Assembly: GCF_030519655.1 (NCBI RefSeq) | Contig: NZ_JAUMIT010000005.1 | Coordinates: 268,542-332,541 of the forward strand | Reading direction: 5' to 3' | Source of the DNA: Wenyingzhuangia gilva | Lineage (GTDB): Bacteria; Bacteroidota; Bacteroidia; Flavobacteriales; Flavobacteriaceae | DNA: 64,000 nucleotides | Shown here: positions 1-7,346 of the stretch, piece by piece | Position numbering within the stretch: position 1 is the first letter of the stretch | Layout of the letters: each line of letters begins with the position of its first letter | The notes under the pieces: model-generated | Database searches by the model: none | What the model was told of the DNA's origin: nothing | The model's input: the letters and a program-made list of their open reading frames with translations, nothing else | Position numbers and translations under genes: made by a program

Positions 1-568
1 CTAGGCCTTTTTCTGTAGCAATGGCCCTTGTGTGGTATTCTAAATATTCTGTGGCTAAATTAAATTTGTAATTGATATCATTATTTTGATGTTCCATTTC
101 TTTAATACTTTCAATTCCTGCAAAATGGATTTTAACAATAAAGTCGATATTTAAATTTTTTCTATAAAACCCCTCTTCAATCCCTCTTTCAATATTTTTA
201 GTAAAGCACTTTGTCATTGCTTCTCTGTGCTTTTTTTTCATACAGCTATGAATTTCGGGAAAAAACTTTTGAAGTTGACAAATAGATGAAGGATTTTGTT
301 GTTTTACATTGTTAATCATTAGCTCTTTAATTTGAAACAATTCTTCTATTGAGTTTTGTTTCTTATTTTCTATAGCATTAATCCCTTGTAAAATATTGTT
401 AAAAATATTTAAGGTTGTTGCTTCTACCAGTTTATTTTTATTTTTAAAATGAGAGTAAACTGTTTTTTTAGAAATCCCTAATGTGTTTGAAATGTCATCC
501 ATAGTTACGCTTTTAAATCCAAGATCTAAAAACATGCTAGTGGCGGTTGTTAATATTTTATCTTTCAT
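1..568 (-). CDS. TetR family transcriptional regulator, C-terminus cut by window edge
   Basis: The minus-strand frame opens with ATG at 568 and stays open to base 1, so about 189 codons are present and the end lies outside the window. The N-terminus reads as a TetR helix-turn-helix: MKDKILTTATSMFLDLGFKS, then VTMDDISNTLGISKKTVYSH and FKNK. The rest is a helical ligand/dimer domain that I cannot assign to a ligand. The gene is divergent from the polyprenyl synthase gene. Its promoter (588-618) overlaps an inverted repeat (601-628), which suggests autorepression. The family call is firm; the regulated target is unknown. Confidence 0.85.
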   Translation of the reverse strand, partial: MKDKILTTATSMFLDLGFKSVTMDDISNTLGISKKTVYSHFKNKNKLVEATTLNIFNNILQGINAIENKKQNSIEELFQIKELMINNVKQQNPSSICQLQKFFPEIHSCMKKKHREAMTKCFTKNIERGIEEGFYRKNLNIDFIVKIHFAGIESIKEMEHQNNDINYKFNLATEYLEYHTRAIATEKGL

Positions 569-587
569 TTACATTAAAATTTGCTTG

Positions 588-618
588 CAAAGATAGTGTT
601 GGAAACTTAAAAAACAAA
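588..618 (-). promoter_or_regulatory. Bacteroidota-type promoter of the TetR gene
   Basis: On the minus strand a perfect TATCTTTG (-7 box, 588-595) lies 19 bp from a TTTG (-33 box, 615-618). This is the usual flavobacterial TTTG-N19-TAnnTTTG arrangement. It ends 20 bp before the TetR start codon at 568. Confidence 0.65.
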
Positions 619-628
619 TTTAGTTTCC
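601..628. promoter_or_regulatory. Putative TetR operator
   Basis: GGAAACT (601-607) and AGTTTCC (622-628) form a perfect 7-bp inverted repeat with a 14-bp AT-rich centre. It covers the -33 region of the TetR promoter and lies 86 bp before the divergent synthase gene. The position fits an autoregulatory operator; binding is inferred. Confidence 0.45.
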
Positions 629-713
629 GCAGTTTTTAAAAATATAAATATTTGTTAACATTCCTTTTTCATAAAGTCATACATTATATTACTTTTACTA
701 CAAAAAATACCCA

Positions 714-1685
714 TTGGATTTATCAGTATACAGAAATTCGTTCCTTTCTTTTTTAGAAGAAAATACAAAGTTAAAAGAACCTCAAAGTTTATATGATCCT
801 ATAAGTTACATACTACAACTAGGAGGAAAGCGTATGAGACCTTTATTAGCACTAATGAGTGTTGATGCTTTTGGAAAAGATTATAAAATAGGATTGCATG
901 CAGCTTTGGCTATTGAAGTGTTTCATAACTTTACTTTATTGCACGATGATATTATGGATGATGCTCCTTTAAGAAGAGGAAAAGCAACTGTTCATGAAAA
1001 ATGGGATGTAAATACGGCTATTCTTTCTGGTGATGCCATGATGATTTTAGCCAATCAATATTTAGAAGTTTACAAAGGAGATGTTTATAAAAAACTAATG
1101 CAGTTGTTTCAAAAAACAGCTTTAGAAGTTTGTGAAGGTCAGCAATTTGATATGGATTTTGAAAACAGAAACGATGTTTCTATTCCAGAATATATTGAAA
1201 TGATTAGATTAAAAACATCAGTATTAGTTGCGGCAGCCTTAAAAATGGGTGCTATTATAGCAGAAGCTTCAGAAGAAGATGCAAATGCGATGTATGAATA
1301 TGGGTTAAATTTAGGTTTGGCATTTCAGTTACAAGATGATTATTTAGATGCTTTTGGAGATCCTGAAACTTTTGGAAAGCAAGTCGGAGGGGATATTATA
1401 GAGAACAAAAAAACATTTTTATATTTAAAAGCACTTGAAAATCTTGAAGGTTCTGAAAAAAAACAGTTGTTAACTTTGTTTACAACTCCTCAAGAAAATG
1501 TGTTGTTAAAAATAGAAACTACAAAAAAACTGTTTATTAAATCATTAGCCGTGAGTGCTATAGAGCAAGAAATTAAAGACTATACTCAAAAAGCTTTTAA
1601 TGTTTTAGATGGGGTATCTATTTCAGTATCAACCAAGGAGAACTTAGTAGCTTTTGGTCATTATTTAATGAGTAGAAAAGTATAG
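714..1685 (+). CDS. Polyprenyl (farnesyl/geranylgeranyl-type) diphosphate synthase
   Basis: This is a class I trans-prenyltransferase that condenses isopentenyl diphosphate with an allylic diphosphate. The typical motifs are visible: GGKRMRP near residue 38, the first aspartate-rich motif DDIMDDAPLRRG near 78, and the second, FQLQDDYLDAFGD, near 205. The length of 323 aa is normal for the family. The start is TTG at 714, giving MDLSVYRNSF; no suitable ATG lies near it. Product chain length cannot be told from motifs alone, so farnesyl, geranylgeranyl or longer products are possible. The gene is followed by a tRNA and divergent from a TetR regulator. Confidence 0.9.
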   Translation: MDLSVYRNSFLSFLEENTKLKEPQSLYDPISYILQLGGKRMRPLLALMSVDAFGKDYKIGLHAALAIEVFHNFTLLHDDIMDDAPLRRGKATVHEKWDVNTAILSGDAMMILANQYLEVYKGDVYKKLMQLFQKTALEVCEGQQFDMDFENRNDVSIPEYIEMIRLKTSVLVAAALKMGAIIAEASEEDANAMYEYGLNLGLAFQLQDDYLDAFGDPETFGKQVGGDIIENKKTFLYLKALENLEGSEKKQLLTLFTTPQENVLLKIETTKKLFIKSLAVSAIEQEIKDYTQKAFNVLDGVSISVSTKENLVAFGHYLMSRKV

Positions 1686-1704
1686 GGAGAAAACTCGTAT
1701 TTTA

Positions 1705-1735
1705 TTTGTGAGAAAATAAAAATATATTAAATTTG
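1705..1735 (+). promoter_or_regulatory. Promoter of the tRNA gene
   Basis: TTTG (1705-1708), 19 bp, then a perfect TAAATTTG (1728-1735). The tRNA starts 12 bp downstream. Both elements match the Bacteroidota primary sigma consensus. Confidence 0.7.
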
Positions 1736-1746
1736 CCACCGCTTTA

Positions 1747-1820
1747 GGTCTCATAGCTCAGCTGGTTAGAGCACCTGACTCATAATCAGGGGGTCCATGG
1801 TTCGAGCCCATGTGGGACCA
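1747..1820 (+). tRNA. tRNA with anticodon CAU (Met or Ile2)
   Basis: The 74-nt cloverleaf is complete. The acceptor arm is GGTCTCA/TGGGACC with discriminator A and no encoded CCA. The D arm closes with GCTC/GAGC. The anticodon stem is CCTGA/TCAGG around loop CTCATAA (anticodon CAU), and the T arm is CATGG/CCATG with loop TTCGAGC. A CAU anticodon can belong to elongator tRNA-Met or to tRNA-Ile2, whose C34 is modified by TilS. The sequence alone does not decide; the initiator type is unlikely because the first acceptor pair G-C is matched. Confidence 0.92.
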
Positions 1821-1831
1821 CTACTTAAAGC

Positions 1832-1863
1832 AAAAAACCACTTCAGTCCGAGGTGGTTTTTTT
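1832..1863. terminator. Terminator after the tRNA, shared with the opposite gene
   Basis: AACCACTT and AGGTGGTT pair across a short loop (one G-T pair), followed by seven T residues and preceded by an A run. It can act on both strands, ending the tRNA and the convergent small gene at 1866-2027. Confidence 0.7.
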
Positions 1864-1865
1864 AT

Positions 1866-2027
1866 TTAACAGGTTTTCGTCATGGCTAGCTTTTGTTGTA
1901 AAAGCTTAAATTCTTCGGGAGTAAGATTTTTTTTAGCATCATCATAAACCGAAGTGTACAAATACGGATCACTTTTAATTCTGTTTATAAACTCAAAATA
2001 ATTTAATTTGGGTGATGTATTTTTCAT
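1866..2027 (-). CDS. Small hypothetical protein, 53 aa
   Basis: An ATG at 2027 opens a 53-codon frame ending in TAA at 1866. The protein starts MKNTSPKLNYFEFINRIKSD, has the central stretch PYLYTSVYDDAKK, and ends near KLAMTKTC. It is soluble and charged, with no signal peptide or membrane segment. Balanced flavobacterial codon use and a stop placed just before a bidirectional terminator support a real gene. I do not recognise a family; a flavobacterial conserved small protein is possible. Confidence 0.5.
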   Translation of the reverse strand: MKNTSPKLNYFEFINRIKSDPYLYTSVYDDAKKNLTPEEFKLLQQKLAMTKTC

Positions 2028-2234
2028 GATAATAGTTTTTATAAGTTTCTATATTTCAAAATTATTAATGGGATGAGTCTTTATTTTAAAAAATTAGATG
2101 AGATTATTTTTACTGTAGACGAATTGCTGCTTTTGAGATAGAAGGACCAAATTTATTTAGCAAAAAATCACTTATCGATGAAAAAGAACCATTCATCTAT
2201 AGATATTTAGTATTTTAACGATATAAAAAATTGT

Positions 2235-2268
2235 TGTTGAGTAGATTGACTATTTTTATTTACATTTA
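2235..2268 (+). promoter_or_regulatory. Candidate promoter of the NO-signalling operon
   Basis: A TTG (2237-2239) lies 21 bp before TACATTTA (2261-2268), which matches TAnnTTTG in all but the last base. It sits just ahead of the ATG at 2281. The leader would be very short, so this is tentative. Confidence 0.35.
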
Positions 2269-2280
2269 AAGTTGTATATA

Positions 2281-2694
2281 ATGAACACGTCCCTTAAAAT
2301 ATTGCTAATAGAAGATGATGCTATTGAAGTTATGAAATTTAATAGAGCTGTTTCTTCATTAAACATGTCTCATAAAATGGTCAATGCTGATAATGGAGAA
2401 GAGGCTTTAAAAATTTTAGAGCAAAAAGATAGATTGCCTAATATTATTCTATTAGATTTAAATATGCCTAAAATAAATGGGATTGAGTTTTTATCAATTT
2501 TAAAAAAAGATCCTGACTTAAGACATATTCCAACCGTTATTTTAAGTACTTCTAACAATCAAAAAGATTTATTAGAATGTTATAAAATTGGGGTTGCTGG
2601 TTACGTTTTAAAACCATTAAAGTACGAGGAATATGTGTCTAAAATAGATAAATTGTTATCTTATTGGAGCATCAATCAATTAATTACTTTATAA
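2281..2694 (+). CDS. Single-domain response regulator (CheY/Rcp-like receiver)
   Basis: The 137-aa protein is a lone receiver domain. Acidic residues EDD lie at 11-13, the phospho-acceptor Asp59 is in LLDLNMP, the switch residue region is LSTSN, and the conserved lysine is in LKPL. There is no output domain. A TTG nine bases upstream is in frame, but the ATG at 2281 gives the usual receiver start MNTSLKILLIEDD. It is the first gene of a tight operon and its stop abuts the H-NOX start. It probably receives phosphate from one of the two kinases or from the Hpt protein and acts by protein-protein contact. Confidence 0.9.
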   Translation: MNTSLKILLIEDDAIEVMKFNRAVSSLNMSHKMVNADNGEEALKILEQKDRLPNIILLDLNMPKINGIEFLSILKKDPDLRHIPTVILSTSNNQKDLLECYKIGVAGYVLKPLKYEEYVSKIDKLLSYWSINQLITL

Positions 2695-3237
2695 ATGAAA
2701 GGAATTGTATTTACAGATTTTTTAGAGCTAGTTGAAGAAAAATATGGATTGGCAATGGTTGATGAAATTATCAATCAATCTAAATTAAGTTCAAATGGAG
2801 CCTATACCTCTATAGGAACTTATGAATTTTCTGAAATGTTACAATTAATTTCTAACCTCAGTAAAAACACTTCTGTTTCGGTAGATGATCTTTTAATGGT
2901 TTTTGCTCAACATTTTTTTAAGACATTAATCAAGTCTCACCCAAACTTAGTACAACATTATAAAAGTCCAATGGACTTGTTAGCTTCCATAGAAAATCAT
3001 ATTCATTTAGAAGTTCAAAAAATTTATCCAGATGCACAATTACCAACTTTTGAATTGATATTGCACGAGGAAAATAAAATGATTATGATATATAAATCAG
3101 ACAAAGCTTTATATATTTTAGGTAAAGGTTTAATGGAAGAAACCTTTAAATTGTTTGGAGAACATGCAATTATAGAATACGAAAAATTGAAAGAAGATGG
3201 TACCGAAGTAAAGTTTACCATTGTTAAAACATCATGA
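2695..3237 (+). CDS. H-NOX (heme NO-binding, HNOB) sensor protein
   Basis: This 180-aa stand-alone H-NOX domain is expected to bind heme and sense nitric oxide in the cytoplasm. It begins MKGIVFTDFLELVEEKYG, typical of the family. His104 in HLEVQKIYPDA has the same spacing to the YP pair as the proximal heme ligand of soluble guanylate cyclase (His105), so it is the likely ligand. The propionate-binding YxSxR motif appears as Y133-K-S135-D-K137, with Lys in place of Arg. The gene directly follows the receiver gene and overlaps the kinase gene by 4 bp, as in known H-NOX/kinase pairs, where NO-bound H-NOX inhibits its kinase. Confidence 0.93.
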   Translation: MKGIVFTDFLELVEEKYGLAMVDEIINQSKLSSNGAYTSIGTYEFSEMLQLISNLSKNTSVSVDDLLMVFAQHFFKTLIKSHPNLVQHYKSPMDLLASIENHIHLEVQKIYPDAQLPTFELILHEENKMIMIYKSDKALYILGKGLMEETFKLFGEHAIIEYEKLKEDGTEVKFTIVKTS

Positions 3238-4826
3238 GTCAACATGAAGTTGAAATATTAAAACGCGCTTTGGCCAGAGAGCGATCTGCTAGAAAACAGG
3301 CCGAAGAAATCTTAGAGAAAAAATCTGAGGAACTTTACCTATTAAATCAAAAAAACAAAAAAGCCAAAGATCAATTAGAGGCATTATTAAAAGTAAAAAA
3401 TTCAGAATTAAACGGGTTTTATGAAAACTTAGTAGATCCATATATTATGATGGATTTATCTGGAAATGCCATTAAGATGAACAAAGCTGCTGAAAAGTTA
3501 CTTGCTTATAATTTATCTGATGGTGTGTTAAATTTGATGAAATTAACACTGCCCGAAGACCTTGATTATGTTTCTAATTCTTTTAAAATTTTATCAGATA
3601 CAGGTAAGATTTCAGATTTTGAAATAAAAATTAAGACCAATGCTTCTGAAATCAAATTAGTACAAGTAAATGCAAGTATTATTTATGATGGAAACAATCA
3701 ACCTATTGCAGCACAAGGAATTTTAAGAGACATCACTTTAAACAAGTTATATGAAAAAAGACTAGAGGCAGAAAAGCAAAAGTATAGTAGTATTATTGCG
3801 AACATGAATCTTGGGTTGCTTGAAGTTGATAATGATGATAAAATTCTTTTTGTCAATCAAAGCTTTGAGGAAATGTGTGGCTATTCAAGCAAAGAATTAA
3901 TAGGAAAAGTGGCTTCAAGTATTTTTTTAAGAGAAGAATATAAAGAAAAATTAGCCATTGAACACGAAAAAAGAAAAGAAGGAAGTTCTAATTCATATGA
4001 GATACAAGTAATGACCAAAACTGATGAAATAAGGTATTGGTTAATTAGTGGTGCTCCAAACTATAATCTTAATGGAGAAATTACAGGATCTATAGGAATT
4101 CATTTAGACATTACAAACCTTAAGAAATTAGAGAAACAAAAAGAAGAACTTTTAGAGGAATTGGCAAAAAGTAACGAAAGTTTACAAGAGTATGCTCATA
4201 TAGTTTCTCATGATTTAAAATCACCTTTACGTAGCATTAATGCTTTAATTAGCTGGATTAAAGAAGACAATTTAGGAAATTTAGATGAAATAAGTAATCA
4301 GAACATACTGATGATTGAAAAAACATTAGAAAAAATGGAACTTTTAATTTCTGATGTTTTAGAATATTCTCGTGTGGGAGCAGATTTACACTTGGATCAA
4401 AAAGTAAATATTAATGATTTACTTACAGAATTGTTACAGGTAATATATGTGCCAGAAAATATTCATGTTTCTGTAGAAAATAATTTGCCAATTATACTGG
4501 GAGATAAAGTGAAATTAGAACAGCTTTTTCAGAATTTATTGAGCAACGCTGTTAAATTTTCGAACAAAGAAATAGGAGAGATTAAAGTAGGTTGTGTAGA
4601 TGTTGGAACTCATTTTCAATTCTCAGTTTCCGATAATGGTATGGGGATAGAAAAGCAATATTTTGATAAAATTTTTAAAATATTTCAATCTCTACACAAA
4701 AGAAAAGACTCTTCAGGGATTGGACTTTCAATTGTTAAAAAAATTGTAGAACTTCATCATGGAAGTATATGGTTAGAAAGTAAGGTAGGAGAGGGCACAA
4801 TATTTTACTTTACCGTAAAAAAATAA
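3234..4826 (+). CDS. PAS-domain sensor histidine kinase, probable H-NOX partner
   Basis: This 530-aa soluble kinase has an N-terminal coiled coil (1-58, rich in R/K/E), two PAS domains (about 62-170 and 184-295), a second coiled coil, a dimerisation/H-box (AHIVSHDLKSPLRS, phospho-His326) and a HATPase domain with N box NLLSNAVKF, DNGMGI and SGIGLSIVKK. It has no transmembrane segment, so it should sense a cytoplasmic signal. Its start overlaps the H-NOX stop by 4 bp. The pairing suggests control by the H-NOX protein, as in HnoK systems; the PAS domains could add another input. Its kinase core is closely similar to that of the second kinase downstream. Confidence 0.92.
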   Translation: MSQHEVEILKRALARERSARKQAEEILEKKSEELYLLNQKNKKAKDQLEALLKVKNSELNGFYENLVDPYIMMDLSGNAIKMNKAAEKLLAYNLSDGVLNLMKLTLPEDLDYVSNSFKILSDTGKISDFEIKIKTNASEIKLVQVNASIIYDGNNQPIAAQGILRDITLNKLYEKRLEAEKQKYSSIIANMNLGLLEVDNDDKILFVNQSFEEMCGYSSKELIGKVASSIFLREEYKEKLAIEHEKRKEGSSNSYEIQVMTKTDEIRYWLISGAPNYNLNGEITGSIGIHLDITNLKKLEKQKEELLEELAKSNESLQEYAHIVSHDLKSPLRSINALISWIKEDNLGNLDEISNQNILMIEKTLEKMELLISDVLEYSRVGADLHLDQKVNINDLLTELLQVIYVPENIHVSVENNLPIILGDKVKLEQLFQNLLSNAVKFSNKEIGEIKVGCVDVGTHFQFSVSDNGMGIEKQYFDKIFKIFQSLHKRKDSSGIGLSIVKKIVELHHGSIWLESKVGEGTIFYFTVKK

Positions 4827-4833
4827 AACAGCT

Positions 4834-5967
4834 ATGAAAAGAGTACAGTTAACCAGGAATAAAAAAGGGAAATGGGATTTTATAAGTAAAAAAAAATCTC
4901 TTAAAAAACCATTAATTCTGGTATTTGGAAATAGATTAGTGTTAGAGTCTATTCCTGTATATCAAGAACTAAAAAAACTTTTTGAAAATGCCCATATTGT
5001 CATAGGTTCTAGCTGTGGTAATGTAACTTCAGAATATGTAGAAGACAGTAGTGTTACTGCAACTGCTATCGATTTTGAAAAAAGCGATTATTTGATTAAG
5101 ACTAGTAATGTTTTAAATACAGATTTAGACAGTTTTAAAACAGGGAAAGAATTAATAGAACAATTTCCTTTAGAAGGCTTAAAGTTTGTTTTTGTAATTT
5201 CTGAGGGAAGCTTTATTAATGGAAGTAAATTAACAGAAGGAATGAAAAGTGTTGCTCCAGAAAATGTCTTAATTACAGGAGGCTTATGTGGAGATTCTGA
5301 AAGGTTTGAAAGAACCATTGCTTCATATAATGAAGAACCTAAAGAAGGAGAAATTGTAGCTATTGGCTTGTATGGAGAGAGTTTAGAGGTATCTTTTTCT
5401 ATATTTGGAGGATGGACTCCTTTTGGACCCGAAAGAATTGTGACCAAATCAGAAGGAAATCTACTTTTTGAGTTAGATGAAAAGCCTGCTTTAGATTTGT
5501 ATAAACAATATTTAGGAGATAAATCTAAAGAGTTGCCAAGTGCCGCCTTGTTATATCCTTTAAATGTACAAATTGAAGGAGAGGAACAATCTATTGTAAG
5601 AAGTATATTAAACATAGATAATGATAAAAACGCCATGATTTTGGCTGGAGATATTCCGGAAGGCTCTAAAGTTCAACTCATGATGACCAATATTGATAAT
5701 ATAGCGAATGCTTCAGAAATGGCAGTAAAAGGAGCTAGTAAAAACAGAATAAAAGATTCAGAACTAGCGTTGTTTGTTAGTTGTATTGGTCGTAAATTGG
5801 TGTTAGATCAAAGAGTAGAAGAGGAAGTAGAAGAAGTGGTAAATATTATTGGCGATGTTCCAACAGTTTGCGGTTTTTATTCCTATGGAGAAATCGCTCC
5901 TTTTAACGGAGAAAATACTTGTAGATTACACAATCAAACTATTACAGTTACATTAATTAGCGAATAA
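4834..5967 (+). CDS. FIST-domain protein, NosP-like nitric-oxide sensor
   Basis: The 377-aa protein has the FIST_N and FIST_C architecture. It carries IGSSCGNV near 57, SEGSFINGSKL near 128, GGLCGDSERFERT near 152, and a C-terminal FIST_C signature GFYSYGEIAP followed by LHNQT. Some FIST proteins next to histidine kinases are NosP heme proteins that sense NO. Position fits: 7 bp after one kinase and overlapping the next kinase by one base. Only two histidines exist, His54 and His366 (in LHNQT), which narrows the possible heme ligand. FIST fold is clear; heme and NO binding are inferred from context. Confidence 0.85.
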   Translation: MKRVQLTRNKKGKWDFISKKKSLKKPLILVFGNRLVLESIPVYQELKKLFENAHIVIGSSCGNVTSEYVEDSSVTATAIDFEKSDYLIKTSNVLNTDLDSFKTGKELIEQFPLEGLKFVFVISEGSFINGSKLTEGMKSVAPENVLITGGLCGDSERFERTIASYNEEPKEGEIVAIGLYGESLEVSFSIFGGWTPFGPERIVTKSEGNLLFELDEKPALDLYKQYLGDKSKELPSAALLYPLNVQIEGEEQSIVRSILNIDNDKNAMILAGDIPEGSKVQLMMTNIDNIANASEMAVKGASKNRIKDSELALFVSCIGRKLVLDQRVEEEVEEVVNIIGDVPTVCGFYSYGEIAPFNGENTCRLHNQTITVTLISE

Positions 5968-7019
5968 TGAATTCATTGCTGCAAAGACAAATCAGAAAAT
6001 ATTTGTCAGAGGAACTAACAAATCATCCAGATATTAAGGTGTTTTTAGATGCTGTAGATAGATCTTATGATAATTATGATGAACAATTTTTAATGTTACA
6101 ACGTGCCATGAAAATTAGTTCTGACGAGTTGTTTGAAGCTAATGGATTGTTAAAAAAAGACACGGATAGGCAACAAGAAATTATTGAGCAACTTAAAAAT
6201 GTAGTTGATACTTTAAGAGGAGGTGATAAGTTAGAGGATGTAGTGGCTAATGAGGTAAAAAAAGAAAATAAAAAGTTTATTGATTTGTTGACTTTAAAAA
6301 CACAAGAAATTGTGGATATGAACAAACAAAGAGAAAAACTGTTAAAAGAACTGGAGTATCAAAACAATGAATTGAGTGAGTATGCTCATATGGTATCTCA
6401 CGATTTAAAATCTCCTTTAAGAAGTATTGATGCTTTAACAGCATGGCTAAAAGAAGATTATGGGAGTTTAGTAGATGAACAAGGAAAGCAAACTATTGAA
6501 CTAATTAGAGCCAATGTAGAAAAAATGGATGCCCTTGTCACGGGTATTCTAGAGTATTCAACTTTGGGTAAAAAAGAAGAAATCATTTATCCTATAGATT
6601 TAAATTTGTTGTTAAAAGAAATCATAGAATACATAGAAATTCCAGATCATATCGAAGTAAGGATCAAAGGAAAATTGCCAATTGTAAATGGAGATAAACA
6701 TAGATTACAACAGCTTTTTCAAAATTTAATAGTTAACGCTATTTCTTACAATGATAAAGAAAAAGGTTGGGTAGAAGTAGGGTATCAACCCAAAGGTGAT
6801 ATGTTACAGTTTTACGTAAAAGACAATGGTAAAGGAATTGATAAAAATTATTTTGAGAAGGTATTCAAAGCCTTTTTTAAGTTAGAAAACAGTCAAAAAT
6901 CAATTGGAATTGGATTGTCAATAGTGAAAAAAATTGTAGAAATTTATAAAGGAAAAATCTGGGTAGACTCAGAAGTATCAAAAGGTACCACGTTCAATTT
7001 CCTAATTAAAAATAAATAG
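5967..7019 (+). CDS. Cytoplasmic histidine kinase, probable FIST/NosP partner
   Basis: The 350-aa kinase lacks PAS and membrane segments. Residues 1-135 are helical and coiled-coil, followed by an H-box AHMVSHDLKSPLRS (phospho-His145) and a HATPase domain with NLIVNAISY, DNGKGI and IGIGLSIVKK. The start codon shares one base with the FIST stop (TAATG), implying translational coupling. The N-terminal region resembles the sensor-associated region of kinases encoded with FIST proteins, so it is probably regulated by direct contact with the FIST protein. The H-box is nearly identical to that of the PAS kinase, so the two kinases likely feed common partners. Confidence 0.9.
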   Translation: MNSLLQRQIRKYLSEELTNHPDIKVFLDAVDRSYDNYDEQFLMLQRAMKISSDELFEANGLLKKDTDRQQEIIEQLKNVVDTLRGGDKLEDVVANEVKKENKKFIDLLTLKTQEIVDMNKQREKLLKELEYQNNELSEYAHMVSHDLKSPLRSIDALTAWLKEDYGSLVDEQGKQTIELIRANVEKMDALVTGILEYSTLGKKEEIIYPIDLNLLLKEIIEYIEIPDHIEVRIKGKLPIVNGDKHRLQQLFQNLIVNAISYNDKEKGWVEVGYQPKGDMLQFYVKDNGKGIDKNYFEKVFKAFFKLENSQKSIGIGLSIVKKIVEIYKGKIWVDSEVSKGTTFNFLIKNK

Positions 7020-7337
7020 ATGGAAAAGCCCAATTTTGACTACATTAAAGAACTTGCTGGAGGTGATGAGGTATTTGAGAAAAAACTCTTAGCAATTATG
7101 GTTGATGAGTTTCCAAAAGAGAAAGAAAAGTATTATAATAGCTTAGCTTTAGGAGATCAAAAGTTAATTATAGAAATAGTTCATAAACTTAAACATAAAA
7201 TTAGTATTTTGGGACTGAAAAAGAGTTATGAAACTGCGGTGGAGTATGAAAACAATCTAAGAGTGAATAGTTCGGATTTGGAGAATGAATTTAAAGAAAC
7301 CTTATCCGTAATGACTCAGTTCTTAGCATCGCTATAA
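7020..7337 (+). CDS. Histidine phosphotransfer (Hpt) protein
   Basis: The 105-aa all-helical protein has the Hpt motif VHKLKHKISILGL, with His55 the predicted phosphate carrier. The usual small residue after HxLK is replaced by His59, but spacing and the following LG fit the family. It starts directly after the kinase stop without a gap and is followed within 9 bp by the LytTR regulator. It likely relays phosphate between the two kinases and the receivers, giving a four-step relay or a convergence point for both NO sensors. Confidence 0.85.
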   Translation: MEKPNFDYIKELAGGDEVFEKKLLAIMVDEFPKEKEKYYNSLALGDQKLIIEIVHKLKHKISILGLKKSYETAVEYENNLRVNSSDLENEFKETLSVMTQFLASL

Positions 7338-7346
7338 ATTGTGAAT

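Noticed and set aside
2272..2280. TTG at 2272 as the receiver start
   Set aside because: It would add MYI before the normal receiver start; ATG 2281 gives the standard N-terminus.
5088..5636. 182-codon open frame on the minus strand inside the FIST gene
   Set aside because: Serine/lysine-rich antisense product of AT-rich coding sequence, no recognised motif, fully inside a strongly supported gene.
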